Origin: Symsagittifera roscoffensis
Lineage: Eukaryota > Xenacoelomorpha > Acoela > Convolutidae
Assembly: GCF_963678635.1 (NCBI RefSeq)
Contig: NC_087063.1
Location: 63,099,290 to 63,163,289 of the forward strand
Reading direction: 5' to 3'
Length of the DNA: 64,000 nucleotides
The translations under genes were made by a program, and so were the position numbers. Of the stretch, positions 35,346-45,842 are shown piece after piece; the stretch's first letter is position 1; each line of letters starts with the position of its first letter. The notes below the pieces were generated by a model that had not been told where the DNA came from, did no database searches, and saw only the letters and a list, made by a program, of their open reading frames with translations.

Positions 35346-37139
35346 TGGGAGTTCTTACAAAGTTTCTTTGATGGAAACATTCTACAAATTTCACTGTTCT
35401 ATAAAGTTTTACGTCCTTTTTTCTGGTGGAATTTATTCTTTATTGCCTGAAGATTTCAAAAGAAACCTTTTTAGCTCTATCGAGAACCAAGTCAGACTTT
35501 CGCATCAGCTTTTTTCAAATGATTTTTTCATTGAAATTTGAATAATTGTTATCAGAATTTTGTTTCTTTAATCCACTGTCTAACATAAAAACACCTTCTA
35601 ACTTGACAATTCATGTTGTTTCAAACACGTGTGCAAAATCATTTTCAAAATTTTTGGCAAGACGTAGAAATTGAGTTGATTTTCGAGACAAGTATGCAAC
35701 TTATCAATAGATTTTTTACAAGATGCAAGAATGGCAAAACAAAATAAAATTTTTGATTTTTTTCTAATCGTAAAAACCGTTGTTGCAATACGTAATAACC
35801 GTTTTGAATTTATGACAAGTGTGCAAAAACATCTAAGATCTTTTTGGGTACATTTTTTGCAAAACGTAATCACCGTTTTGAGTTTATCTCAAGTGTTCGA
35901 AAACATCTAAGATCGTTTCGGGTATAATTCAATAATTTCTTTGTTTTTCCGAAAATGATGTATCGTAAAAAGAAATGCGAAAAACGCAAAAAAAAAATTA
36001 AAAAAGATTCTTTTGACTTTTTGCTAAAAAAGTTTCTATATTGTTGAGTTGGACCACTAATCATTATGATAATACATTGGTTTTGTTGTTTTTGATCAGC
36101 AGACATACAAAAAAATTTTTATAATTGAATAAATTTTGAACAGAAGTTCATGAAACAAAATTATCAACAGTGCAAAAAAACTAATGATTTTTTGAGAAGA
36201 TGCGGAGGAATGTTTTCACAGTTTTCTTCAAAATCCAGAAATGTTTCAATTTTTTGACAATAGGCGAAAAGTATTTCACTTTTTTTCTTAGGTTTTGTAG
36301 AATAAGATCTCTTGTTGAGCTGAATCGAATTCAAAATAGTTTTAAAATGTAGAATTGAAACTACTCCTTTTAACCTATAATTAGTATCTTTGTTATTGTT
36401 TAAAAAAACTGTTAAATTAGAAAAAACGATATTTTTCCATCAATCTCATCGCCTCTGTCTTTTTTCGGAGATTCTATTTAGCTAAATTTTTATCGAATTT
36501 TTCTAATTGTTAGAAGGTTTGCTAATTTTTAAAATGTTTTAGGAATTAAGGTGCCGAAAATAGCATTTAGAAGCTTCTAGAAGTTAATGGGTAACGACGT
36601 CAGTTTTTTTAGTGGACTCATTCTACAATTTTCAATGCTCTATAAAAAGTAAAGTGTAATGGCGTCAATTTCTGTGGTAAAATTTCTTTTGTTTTTGCCA
36701 AAAAAACTCAAAAGAGGCCTTCTAGCTCGGTCGAGAATTGTGTCAAAATCTGGGATCAGCTTCTTCAAATGATTTTTTTTGATATTTGAATAAATATTAT
36801 CAGAATCTTGTTTCTTTTTTCCACTCTCTAACTTTACATACTTTCCAGCAAAAAAAAATTATGTTGTTTTCAAAACGTGTGCAAAGACCCTCGTAAAATT
36901 TTTTGCAAGATGTAAAATTTGAGTTGATTTTCTCGACAAGTCTGCAAAATTATTGTTCATTTGTTGACTTATTGCTAAGAATTTTACTTTATTGAAGAAT
37001 TGGACAGCTAATATCTATGTTAATACATTGGTTTTCTGTTGTTTATGATCAGCAGACGTGCAGAATTTAATTTTCTAGTTTATCAATAGTTGAATAAAGT
37101 TTTCATGAAATAAAATGATGAACAGTGCAAGAAAAACTA
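35346..37139. other. Diverged copies of the 1.77-kb repeat family, no gene seen
   Basis: 35,380-36,900 follows the order of 31,860-33,400 with many differences, including GCAAGACGTAGAAATTGAG and the ATACATTGGTTTT word. A partial further copy runs 36,890-37,140. T-rich, with only spurious ORFs. Confidence 0.5.
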
Positions 37140-37470
37140 GTGTTCACTTTTTTCTTCCAAATGCAAAAAATTTTTCAATTTTTTTGACAAGATGCGAAAA
37201 GTGTTCACTTTTTTTTGACGAAATGTGAAAAATGTTTCAATTGTTTTGGTAAAATGTGAAAGCGTGTCTCTTTTTTTGGCAATAAGCAAAAAATTTTTCA
37301 ATTTTTTTGATAATTTGCGAAAACCGTTTCAATTTCTTCGGACAAGATGCAAGCATTCTTTCCCTTTTTTTCGAGAAAATGTGAAAAAAATTTCACATTT
37401 CCTTGACAATAAGTAAAAAAGTGTTCCTTGTTTTCTACAGAGTGTGAAAAGTGTTCAAGTTTTTTTAGAC
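37140..37470. repeat. Minisatellite field, units of about 35-38 bp (copy 2)
   Basis: Eight to nine diverged units with TTTTTGACAAGATGCGAAAA or TTTTGGCAATAAGCAAAAA cores. Positioned, as at 33.6-33.9 kb, just beyond the 3' end of a Y copy (Y3). Confidence 0.7.
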
Positions 37471-37714
37471 AAAGAGCAGTTATATTCTACTATTGTACAA
37501 TTTTTTAGCGTTTTTCTAATGTGCGTGCAAAAATTAATCAAGTGTCTTAACATGCGTTCGAATTCGGAGCTCTGAATTAAGTTGTATTCTAATTGTTTTT
37601 CAATGGTTTACCCTAAGCTTTTCATCTCTTCTCAAAAATTAAAAAAAATTGTGGAAAAGAAATAATTACAAAGAACGAAATAATTATCAAACATCACTTA
37701 TTTACAAAAACAAT

Positions 37715-38179
37715 TCAATCAAAGAGATGTCGAGCAGCCGAAGGGTTCTGGATATTCTTTATAGAAAGCAGAAGTGGACGAGGTTTTTCTGGTTTTTGTG
37801 GGTTTGGAGGCGTCATTGTTTCTGAGAAGCCCTCATATTCAACATTTGTAATGGAGTTTTCGGCTAATCCTGCTTCCTCCCAAAGAAAGAGAAAATTGTC
37901 GGCTGTTTGAGCCATAGATATAGGGTCATGAGTGTCGAGGTAGTTCATTCCCACGCGCTCAGCCACTTCCTCTATCCTTTGCACTTCTCCAAGTTGGTTC
38001 TCCGTCATGGGTACTTGCGTCAAATGATGTTCGTTGAAATCTCTTGGCATCGTTTCTACCATGTGCGAGACTTGGATTGGGATTTCCATTTATGCCAAAA
38101 ACAACCCAGACACTGTTTCTCGCACTTGAATTTGTACTAAATCAGGCGAAAGGTTGCTGTTTTGCACTGAGAAGCTAAT
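37715..38179 (-). pseudogene. Y3: copy of small conserved gene Y with the longest open C-terminal half
   Basis: The open part from 38,089 gives 124 residues: M-E-I-P-I-Q-V, an acidic helix Q-R-I-E-E-V-A-E-R, V-G-M-N-Y-L-D, then F-L-F-L-W-E-E-A-G where Y1 and Y2 have a stop, P-P-N-P-Q-K-P-E-K-P-R-P, and A-A-R-H-L-F-D before stop TAG at 37,715. Upstream, the first 30 codons are in the same frame but the ATG is ATT (38,179), five or six codons are missing after S-N-L, and a TAA precedes M-E-I-P. Y3 therefore gives the best view of the ancestral C terminus and Y2 of the N terminus. Confidence 0.6.
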
Positions 38180-38374
38180 TTTAAGCAATAAGTGGAGTAA
38201 TAGAGACATAGTAAAAAAAAGAATGATTCAGAACTGAGAGAAGCGGCAGTTGACAAAAGTTAAGTTGAAACTAAATTGATTAGAGAGGAGAGAGGAGGTA
38301 GTTGAATGTAGTTAATTTAAAATAAAATGATTTTAAGTTAGGAATGAGGGTTTTAAGTTAACTCGCTGTGTGGG

Positions 38375-38450
38375 TTTGATCAATCAGAATTCATTTTCCA
38401 TACTTGGTCTTTAGTCGTCACCAATCAGACAATTATTTACTTTTAAAGGA
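38375..38450 (-). promoter_or_regulatory. Reduced CCAAT array upstream of Y3
   Basis: Only two boxes remain, TCAATCAG at about 38,381 and CCAATCAG at about 38,421. The middle of the array found in other copies is deleted. Confidence 0.45.
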
Positions 38451-38599
38451 ATTAAATCTTCCAAATAGCCAAAAATATACACAAAAGCAATTGCAAAAGA
38501 AAGGAATGACTAAAAGTTGTTTGCCGTAACAAAGAGAAAAATTGTCGATATAAGTGATATAAAATTAGCATAGAAGTAGCGTTTCCACATTTTTTTTTC

Positions 38600-39187
38600 A
38601 TCAAGTTAATTGAATTTTTTGTAAGTTATCAATGAGAAATTGCTGATTTTTTGTTAGATAGGCAAGTTCTTTGAGTTTGATGTAATTTTGAGAGGATAAC
38701 TCAAAGTTGATGATTTTTTCAAAGCAACTCTCTAGAAATCTGATTCCAAACCTGATCAAGCTAGTTTTTCAGATTCGAAGATCCTTACAGAATGGAAGAA
38801 TAAAGAATTTTGCTGGGGAGTTCTTACAAAATTGGGTATCGGGTAGGGGACAAAAAGAGTCTTGGATATATCATCGTACGACTTTTTGATTGATTTCAAA
38901 TTCTCGAGAATGAACAAAACTCCTTTCCTTGTGAGGTCTAATTCAGCCATAAGATTGAAGCTTTGATAAGCAAATTGTTGATCAAACATTTACTCTTTCA
39001 TTGAGTAAGTGTCCCTAAATGAACACTTACTTAGTCGGAGAACTCTGTTTTGGACAACATAAACGTCTAAAAAATTGTAAAAATAGTGATTGTCAACGTC
39101 TATTTCATCAATAAAAAAATCAAGTGGATTTAGTTTCTTTTTTTTGAAGAGTGTCTTGAGGAAATTCATGTGTTTTTGAAGGGACAT
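38600..39187 (-). pseudogene. Z2: copy of small gene Z
   Basis: The start ATG 39,187 gives M-S-L-Q-K-H-M-N-F-L-K-T-L-F, then F-F-I-D-E-I-D-V-D, and is open to 38,990. A frameshift leads into the next block, open 38,989-38,756, with Y-Q-S-F-N-L-M-A-E-L-D-L-T-R-K-G, N-L-K-S-I-K-K-S and Y-P-I-P-N-F-V-R. A second shift leads to the tail S-S-Q-N-Y-I-K-L-K-E-L-A-Y-L-T-K and I-Q-K-I-Q-L-T near 38,600. The ancestral protein would be about 190-195 residues. There is no recognisable domain. The start region lies directly after a truncated Y (39,436-39,191) and may have been fused to it. Confidence 0.5.
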
Positions 39188-39190
39188 TTT

Positions 39191-39436
39191 TCAAATAACG
39201 AAAGAAATTTTAATTAAATCAGTTTTAAAACCAGTCAAGTCTGCTTGTTTGATATCAAAACTGTTGAAATCTCCTCGCATCCCTTCCACCATGTGCCAGA
39301 CTTGGATCGGGATGTCCATTCGTGCCAACAACACGCCAGACACTGTTTCTTGCACTTGAAATTGTACTAGATCTGGCGAAAAATCTACAGAGTACAGAAG
39401 GTTGCTGTTTTGCACTGAGAAGATCGTTTTAAGCAA
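39191..39436 (-). pseudogene. Y4: N-terminal third of Y joined to the Z promoter region
   Basis: From ATG 39,436 the frame carries the Y signature (T-I-F-S-V-Q-N-S-N-L-L-Y-S-V-D-F-S-P-D-L, E-T-V-S-G-V-L-L-A-R-M-D-I-P-I-Q-V-W-H). After M-R-G-D-F-N it runs into unrelated sequence at the TTTGATATCAAA word and stops just before Z2. The C-terminal two thirds of Y are deleted. In the second unit the same joint stays open into Z3. Confidence 0.55.
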
Positions 39437-39607
39437 TAAACTGACTTAAGATACCGAGTAAAAACAAGACTGATTTACAGCTTAGGAAAGAGGTAGCTGA
39501 CGAAAAATAAGTTGAAATTGAATTGATTAGAGCGACAAGAGGGAGTAGTTGAAAAATGATTTTTAGTTAGGGTTGAGGGTTTATAACAACTCGAATGGTG
39601 GCTTTAA

Positions 39608-39797
39608 TCAATCAGATTTTTCTCCCATTTTTCGTCTGTAGTCGTGTCCAATCTAATTGTAGCTTCCTTCTATGGAATTTTTTATATAAAAATTATGTGC
39701 AATCTAAAGCAAAGTTTCATTATAGGACCTTTTTACAATTTGTCGTTTCCAATCACAAAATAGTTCATTTTTGTTCTAGTTGTCGTATCCAATCAGT
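39608..39797 (-). promoter_or_regulatory. Five-box CCAAT array upstream of Y4
   Basis: Boxes start at 39,608 (TCAATCAG), 39,648 (CCAATCTA), 39,699 (GCAATCTA), 39,749 (CCAATCAC) and 39,789 (CCAATCAG), spaced 40, 51, 50 and 40 bp. Three of the five are preceded by GTCGT two or three bases before. TATATAAA is at about 39,683. Confidence 0.55.
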
Positions 39798-39919
39798 CAA
39801 TATTTCACCTTTTAAGGACCTAAATTTTCCAAATAACTAAAAAAATTTATACAAATATTTTTTGCTGCAGAAAGAAAAATTGCCAAAAAAAGGATAGCAT
39901 TCAAAATCATTTCCATAAT

Positions 39920-40513
39920 TTTTTCAACAAGTTAATTGAATTTTTTGTATGTTATCAATGAGAAATTGCTGATTTTTTGTTAGATAGGCAAGTTCTTTGA
40001 GTTTGATGTAATTTTGAGAGGATAACTCAAAGTTGATGATTTTTTCAAAGCAACTCTCTAGAAATCTGATTCCAAACCTGATCAAGCTAGTTTTTCAGAT
40101 TGGAAGATCCTTACAGAATGGAAGAATAAAGAATTTTGCTGGGGAGTTCTTACAAAATTGGGTATCGGGTAGGGGAGAAAAAGAGTCTTTGATATATCAT
40201 CGTACGACTTTTTGATTGATTTCAAATTCTCGAGAATGAACAAAACTCCTTTCCTTGTGAGGTCTAATTCAGCCATAAGATTGAAGCTTTGATAAGCAAT
40301 ATGTTGATCAAACATTTACTCTTTCATTGAGTAAGTGTCCCTAAATGAACCCTTACTTAGTCGGAGAACTCTGTTTTGGACAACATAAACGTCTAAAAAA
40401 TTGTAAAAAAAGTGATTGTCAACGTCTATTTCATCAATAAAAAAAATAAAGTGGATTTAGTTTCTTTTTTTTGAAGAGTGTCTTGAGGAAATTCATGTGT
40501 TTTTGAAGGGACA
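39920..40513 (-). pseudogene. Z3: copy of small gene Z in the second tandem unit
   Basis: Near-identical to Z2 with the same block order. The first block continues in frame from the truncated Y (Y5), so the reading frame 40,763-40,434 is a Y-Z fusion of 109 codons ending just after N-P-L-Y-F-F-Y. The middle block is open at 40,315-40,082 and the tail is near 39,930. The frameshifts differ slightly from Z2 (an extra run of A at 40,440), so the decay is partly independent. Confidence 0.5.
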
Positions 40514-40763
40514 TTTTCCAAATAACGAAAGAAATTTTAATTAAATCAGTTTTAAAACCAGTCAAGTCTGCTTGTTTGATATCAAAACTGTTGAAATCTC
40601 CTCGCATCCCTTCCACCATGTGCCAGACTTGGATCGGGATGTCAATTCGTGCCAACAACACGCCAGACACTGTTTCTTGCACTTGAAATTGTACTAGATC
40701 TGGCGAAAAATCTACAGAGTACAGAAGGTTGCTGTTTTGCACTGAGAAGATCGTTTTAAGCAA
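40514..40763 (-). pseudogene. Y5: N-terminal third of Y, fused in frame to Z3
   Basis: Same structure as Y4, with R-I-D-I-P in place of R-M-D-I-P. Here the frame runs through the joint into the Z start M-S-L-Q-K-H without a stop. Confidence 0.55.
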
Positions 40764-40935
40764 TAAACTGACTAAAAGATACCGAGTAAAAACAAGACTG
40801 ATTTACAGCTTAGGAAAGAGGTAGCTGACGAAAAATAAGTTGAAATTGAATTGATTAGAGCGACAAGAGGGAGTAGTTGAAAAATGATTTTTAGTTAGGA
40901 TTGAGGGTTTATAACAACTCGAATGGTGGCTTTAA

Positions 40936-41125
40936 TCAATCAGGTTTTTCTCCCATTTTTCGTCTGTAGTCGTGTCCAGTCTAATTGTAGCTTCCTTCTA
41001 TAGAATTTTTTAAATAAAAATTATGTGCAATCTAAAGCAAAGTTTCATTATAGGACCTTTTTACAATTTGTCGTTTCCAATCACAAAATAGTTCATTTTT
41101 GTTCTAGTTGTCGTATCCAATCAGT
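40936..41125 (-). promoter_or_regulatory. Five-box CCAAT array upstream of Y5
   Basis: Boxes at 40,936, 40,976 (CCAGTCTA, mutated), 41,027, 41,077 and 41,117, with spacing 40, 51, 50 and 40 bp. It is a tandem-unit copy of the array at 39,608-39,797. Confidence 0.55.
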
Positions 41126-41419
41126 CAATATTTCACCTTTTAAGGACCTAAATCTTCCAAATAACTTAAAAAATTTATACAAAATTTTTTTTTGCTGCAG
41201 AAAGAAAAATTGCCAAAAAAAGAATAGCATTCAAAATCATTTCCATAATTTTTTCACCAAGTTAATTGAATTTTTTGTATGTTATCAATGAGAAGTTGCT
41301 GATTTTTGGTAGATAGTCAAGTTCTTCGATTTTGATAGAAATTTGAGATGATAACTCAAAGTTGATGAATTTTCAAGGCAATTCTCTATAAATTTAATTC
41401 CAAATCTGACCAAGCAGGA

Positions 41420-44400
41420 TTTTGAGAATTATGTAATGCTCGATTCTGATTACTTGATATCGAAACTTTTGAAAACTCCATGGTTAGATTGGATAATTTT
41501 ATTAGCACGGCTATTTAGGTGGATATCCATTCTATTTTTTTTTAAGTTTAAAAGCCATTAGTTAAGAAGTTTTTTAAATTTTTTCCTTCACTTTTGTTCA
41601 TTTTTTGAGGCTATTCAACTCTTTTAATTAAAAAGTTGTGACAATCTAAGTCTCTCATTTATTCTCAAATTCTTTTTTACTTATTGAGATGCCGTCACTG
41701 AATAGAAATGAAAAAAATGCAGGTCTTGAATTTGGCAGAGAATACACTCCCTTACACGCATCAAGACATCGTAAGCACTTTGGCGTTTTGAAGTATCCAA
41801 TTGTAACTTTTATACATATAGCAGCGAAAAACTCACTAATCATATCAAGAAGAAGCTTTCTTCTTTTCAACATAATGTTAAATTCGGAAAGGGTGCACAG
41901 CAGTCTCCTAAAACTTTCCAAGAGAAGGTGAATTTATTATTTTTTAAATTTAAAACTGTACGAGAATTTAAATTGAATAATAGTTTTTACTGAACGTAAA
42001 AATTCTTCACAATTGTGATAAACTTGAAAAAATTCTATTAAAAGTTATACGGGTTCTTTTATCTTAATTCTTGATCTGTCTTTTAGTTATTTCGTTCAAA
42101 CGTTCTGATTGATGACAAAACCAGCAACAATCGAGGTCGACTTGTTGTGAAAAATTCAATGGAAATCAAACCAAAAATTTTTAATCTACAGTAAAAACTA
42201 CATTGGTTGCGAGCTTGCGGAGATTTTGTTGCAAGAATTTTGTGATGAAGGGCACAAAATAAGCTATGAGTGGTTGAGTATTGCCTAAAATTTTTAAAAA
42301 TTGGATATTTATGAAACATCGACTAATTGAAAGGTTTTTCCTAGTTACCAGTTAAAAGTTTTTTCTTGTTTGGTGCTTTTAAAAGTGCCCATAGAGTGCT
42401 GCGTTTTTAAGCAGATGATAGGGGTTCATTTTTTAAGAATTATTGTTTTCTACTGTTTTTGTTACGATTTCAGAAAAGAAATTGACAACTGACGTGGAAA
42501 AGATCAAAAAATGTACGTTTATGCTAATTTTTGAAATTTTCAAGATAATAATATACATCATTCTCAACCAAACAATTACTTCAATATAGAACTTTTGTTT
42601 AAACAGCAAGAAACAGTTATCAGCTTGAGAAAATCGTGAGAAGATTTTGAATAAAGGACTTCTGGTATTAATTCTGCTTCAGAACCTTAATTGACATGAT
42701 ACATTTTTCATTTAAAATTCAATTTTCAAGTAAGCGTTTTGTTCAAATTGGATTAGGTTAGAAGATAGTAGATGAAGCAGAAACTGAAAAAATACAAAAA
42801 TTAGATAGAAAATCATCTTAAATAATTAGGAGTTTTGAGATAATCTTCATAAAATTTAGCATATAAATTTTATTTTGACAAAAATGCAACATAAAAAATC
42901 GAAAGTATTTATAATCATAAGTAATTTATTGAAAAATTGGTTATCAATTGATATATAAGTGAAAATTATTTAAATAAAATTCAGATGTTTAGAACATACT
43001 TTTTGTGAAGTAATCTTAACGCCGACATCTTTTTGAAGATGATACATGAAGCATAAATCAAAAAAGTTGCTTTCATTATCTACTTTTCCTAATTTTTGAT
43101 AAAAAAAAACTGATGTAGAAAGATTTTTAGAGAACATAACATAGACGTTGGTAAAAACTTCGAAACAAACTGATACTGTAGTAGAAACAGATGTGAGATC
43201 TCCTATTTATATGAAATTTAACTCGAAAATTTTCAATTAGACACACAGTAAAGATTTTGTTCTGGTTAGCTTCTTTTTTTCAATAAGAAATTTACGTAGA
43301 ACTGTAGAACTTTTTGCTTGTTAAGTTTCGCAAAAATACTTGTCATGTTAATAGTATTCAATTGTTACAATTCGCGCTTTTTTATTTTTTAATAACGATT
43401 TTTTTTTTGAGAAGCGTTCTCTTAGAATTTTGCAGAAGACAGCAAGTAGGATACCTTGCGTATTGCTACTTCCGAAGGTTTTCAGATCATAACTAATAGA
43501 ACTGCTCTTATTTTGTTCGAAACACTCAACGTAAACATACTGTTTTTTTCTCAGTTTTACGCATGCTTTTGAATGCTTTAACTAGCAACATTTCTTTTTC
43601 ACTTTTTTTGAGAAAACTCCCGACGAAAATTAAGAAAAAAAGCGATTTACTAATTATTTTATGTCAAAAGTGATAGTTAATGATCTCAAAAACTGTGTTT
43701 TTGCCTAAATAATTTACTTCAGCAACTGAACAAGGGAAGTCAAAGGAAAATATGTACAAATTACATAATAATCAGACGTTAACCTTTCTAATTTTATCTC
43801 TGCCAGCAAATGGTTCGTTCAATTGATACTATTTTCTTCCAAAATTACCCAGTTCTAAATAATTTTTCTTGCAAAGTGAGTGCAATTGCCAAATTATGTT
43901 TTAAGCAGGAAACAAGAATATTCTTAGAGCATAGAACATTTCTACAGAAAAATCTTGAAAATTAAGTTGTAAAAGCAACCGAGAGATAATCACCAGTTAT
44001 GAAGAAGTTTTTGTTGAATGTCATCCAATATGTTTTCAGGAAAAATTTACCCCAGTTTTAGTCAAAATCAGCAGTGAACCGTTCATTTTTCATCATTGGA
44101 CTGATCTTTTTTATTAATGTGAAGAAAATCTCAGAAGTTGTAGTTTGTGTACAAATTTGGGTTAATCTTTGACAAAAAATTGAGGATGAGTTTAGTCATG
44201 TGTTTGAACTTTTTCGCTCTTATTCTTAAATTAATTTGAAGTTCTTAGATAAATTCTCGCTGAACTGGACAAGAACCAGTTAATTACACAAATAAAACAA
44301 TAAAAACTGAAACTTTTGCTTAGATTTGATTCATTTTCAATTTACTTTCTCGAAAATTACAATTATATTCAATATTTTCCTGAGAAAACGGAATTTTTAC

Positions 44401-45266
44401 TATTGGTTCAGCTAAAACGAGCTTTTTTCTAGTGTTAAAAACATTTTATAGCCCGTTTTTTAGCTCAAAAATAAGTAAAACTTTATGGTATTTCAATTTT
44501 TTTTGAGAGAAAATTTTGGAAAAATCCAGATTCTTATTCAATTTTTTGCATCATTGTCTCATAATGATTCCAATTATGATACATTTAGGCTGAATTTTAA
44601 ACTCTGCACGTAATTTAACAACGATATTATACAATTAGATCAGATGCCACAAAAAAAACTTACCAAAACCTGAGATTTCTGCAGTTTTTTACAGAAACTT
44701 GAATGTTATCGAAGTTTCAGTAGGTTTCAGCCTTGTTTCAGGAATATAGAGCACTCTTTCAAAGAGTAAAATTATGTAAATAAAAAAGTTGAAAAGTCCA
44801 ACTGTCTCAAATCTTATCGAGTTTTGAAGTTTTCTTTGAAAATTTTCAAATTTTTTGATAAAAAAAATTCAAAATTTTGAAACTCTTACCATTGGCTTGA
44901 ACCAAAATCATATTAAATTCATTCCTGAATTTACACCTAATACTCACCAATTCAAAAACGTGCGCGCAAAGTTTCGTAAAAACTAGCAATTTCCTCACAA
45001 AACGAAAAATATCGTTTTTCTTACCATTCTCTTACTATCACACTGAAACCTTACCATTCCCTATCTTGATACATTGAGAAACATATTCCCTATCTTAAAA
45101 CCATGAACTTCTTATACATAAGAAATCCAAACACTTAAGGAAATCTTAAAACATGGCAAGAATGGGTGCCGAAAAATTTTTCTGAAACTCACCATCTTAC
45201 CATCTCAAACTTATGGCAAAATCTGTAACCCATCTGTATAAATAGGAAATCATTTCACTGTATTAC
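41420..45266 (-). repeat. Mav-B right inverted arm, about 3.8 kb
   Basis: Inverted copy of 21,105-24,790 (landmarks listed there). It contains one open frame also hinted at in the other arms: minus strand 41,921-41,655, 88 codons, with K-C-L-R-C-L-D-A-C-K and L-P-N-S-R-P. The equivalents at 20,345-20,420 and 24,430-24,480 keep part of the pattern (L-R-Y-L-D-A, H-S-L-P) but have stops, so a real exon is possible yet unproven. The outer 250 bp contain ACCTTACCATTCCCTATCTT and TTACCATCTC words. The right tip is shortened by about 95 bp relative to the left tip. Confidence 0.75.
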
Positions 45267-45272
45267 CGTCAT
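45267..45272. repeat. Target-site duplication CGTCAT, right copy, of Mav-B
   Basis: Matches 21,099-21,104. The host repeat resumes at once (TCTTGTAGTTTTTTGTAGTAG), as in the uninterrupted copies near 25,857 and 26,836. Confidence 0.75.
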
Positions 45273-45842
45273 GTGTCTACCCCTCTTGTAGTTTTTTGTA
45301 GTAGTTCAACCTTAAAATCTGATTAATTTCCATTTCAGACATTGAGAACTCTTTTGATAGAAACATATACCTTACTGAAATAAACAAAGAAACATGATAA
45401 AAATCGAAATGATTTTCTTTTTTTTTAGTTTATTTTGTAATAAAAATCGCCATAAAATGTTTTCCCTATATAGAGTCTTTTTCGTTTTTTTAAGGAAACT
45501 CTTGTAGCCAGTCAAAACCTCAAATTATAGCAAAAAATAATTAAAAACAACCAATGAAATACAGAATTTCAAAATTATTGATAAGGTTTTCAACAAAAAC
45601 TACCTTTTTGATTGTAACTTTGTTCTTGTCATAATACGAAAATTTATATAAAAGCAGGAACTAAAAAGTTTTTTTTGTGTAATTTTAATTTGAAAAGTAG
45701 ATGCTGGAAAAAATCAATTAATCATTGGTTAAATTTTTAATGTCAATTTCGATTAATTTTATGTTTTTTCTGACTTTTCCTCCGATATCCTAGCTCAAAA
45801 TGAATACTTCAGTAAAAATAAATATTTTGAACCAAAAGTATT

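Larger units (their letters stand above)
38590..41270. repeat. 1.33-kb tandem duplication carrying Z and the start of Y
   Basis: Units 38,590-39,917 and 39,918-41,248, with a third, shorter and more diverged start at 41,249-41,420. The two full units are near identical: ORF pairs 38,756-38,989 and 40,082-40,315 differ at only five residues of 77. This is probably the youngest event in the window apart from single-base change. Each unit contains Z, a Y-to-Z fusion and a five-box CCAAT array. Confidence 0.8.
21105..45266. mobile_element. Mav-B: Maverick-like foldback element, 24.2 kb, nested in Mav-A
   Basis: The left terminus carries AGTAGTTTATGTTGG (21,109-21,123), identical to the inward-read tip of Mav-C at 63,942-63,956. 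It is flanked by CGTCAT on both sides. It has very long inverted arms (21,105 to about 24,790 and about 41,420-45,266). The right arm lacks roughly the last 95 bp seen at the left tip. Between the arms are a W copy, a V copy, long direct repeats, minisatellite fields, and amplified Y and Z copies. No polymerase, integrase or capsid gene was recognised. Position by position the right arm stands where Mav-A has its polymerase and short right repeat. Mav-B is therefore probably non-autonomous, mobilised in trans by a Mav-A-like relative. Confidence 0.75.

Noticed and set aside
43314-43496. 60-codon plus-strand ORF in the right arm of Mav-B
   Set aside because: The matching part of the left arm does not keep the frame.
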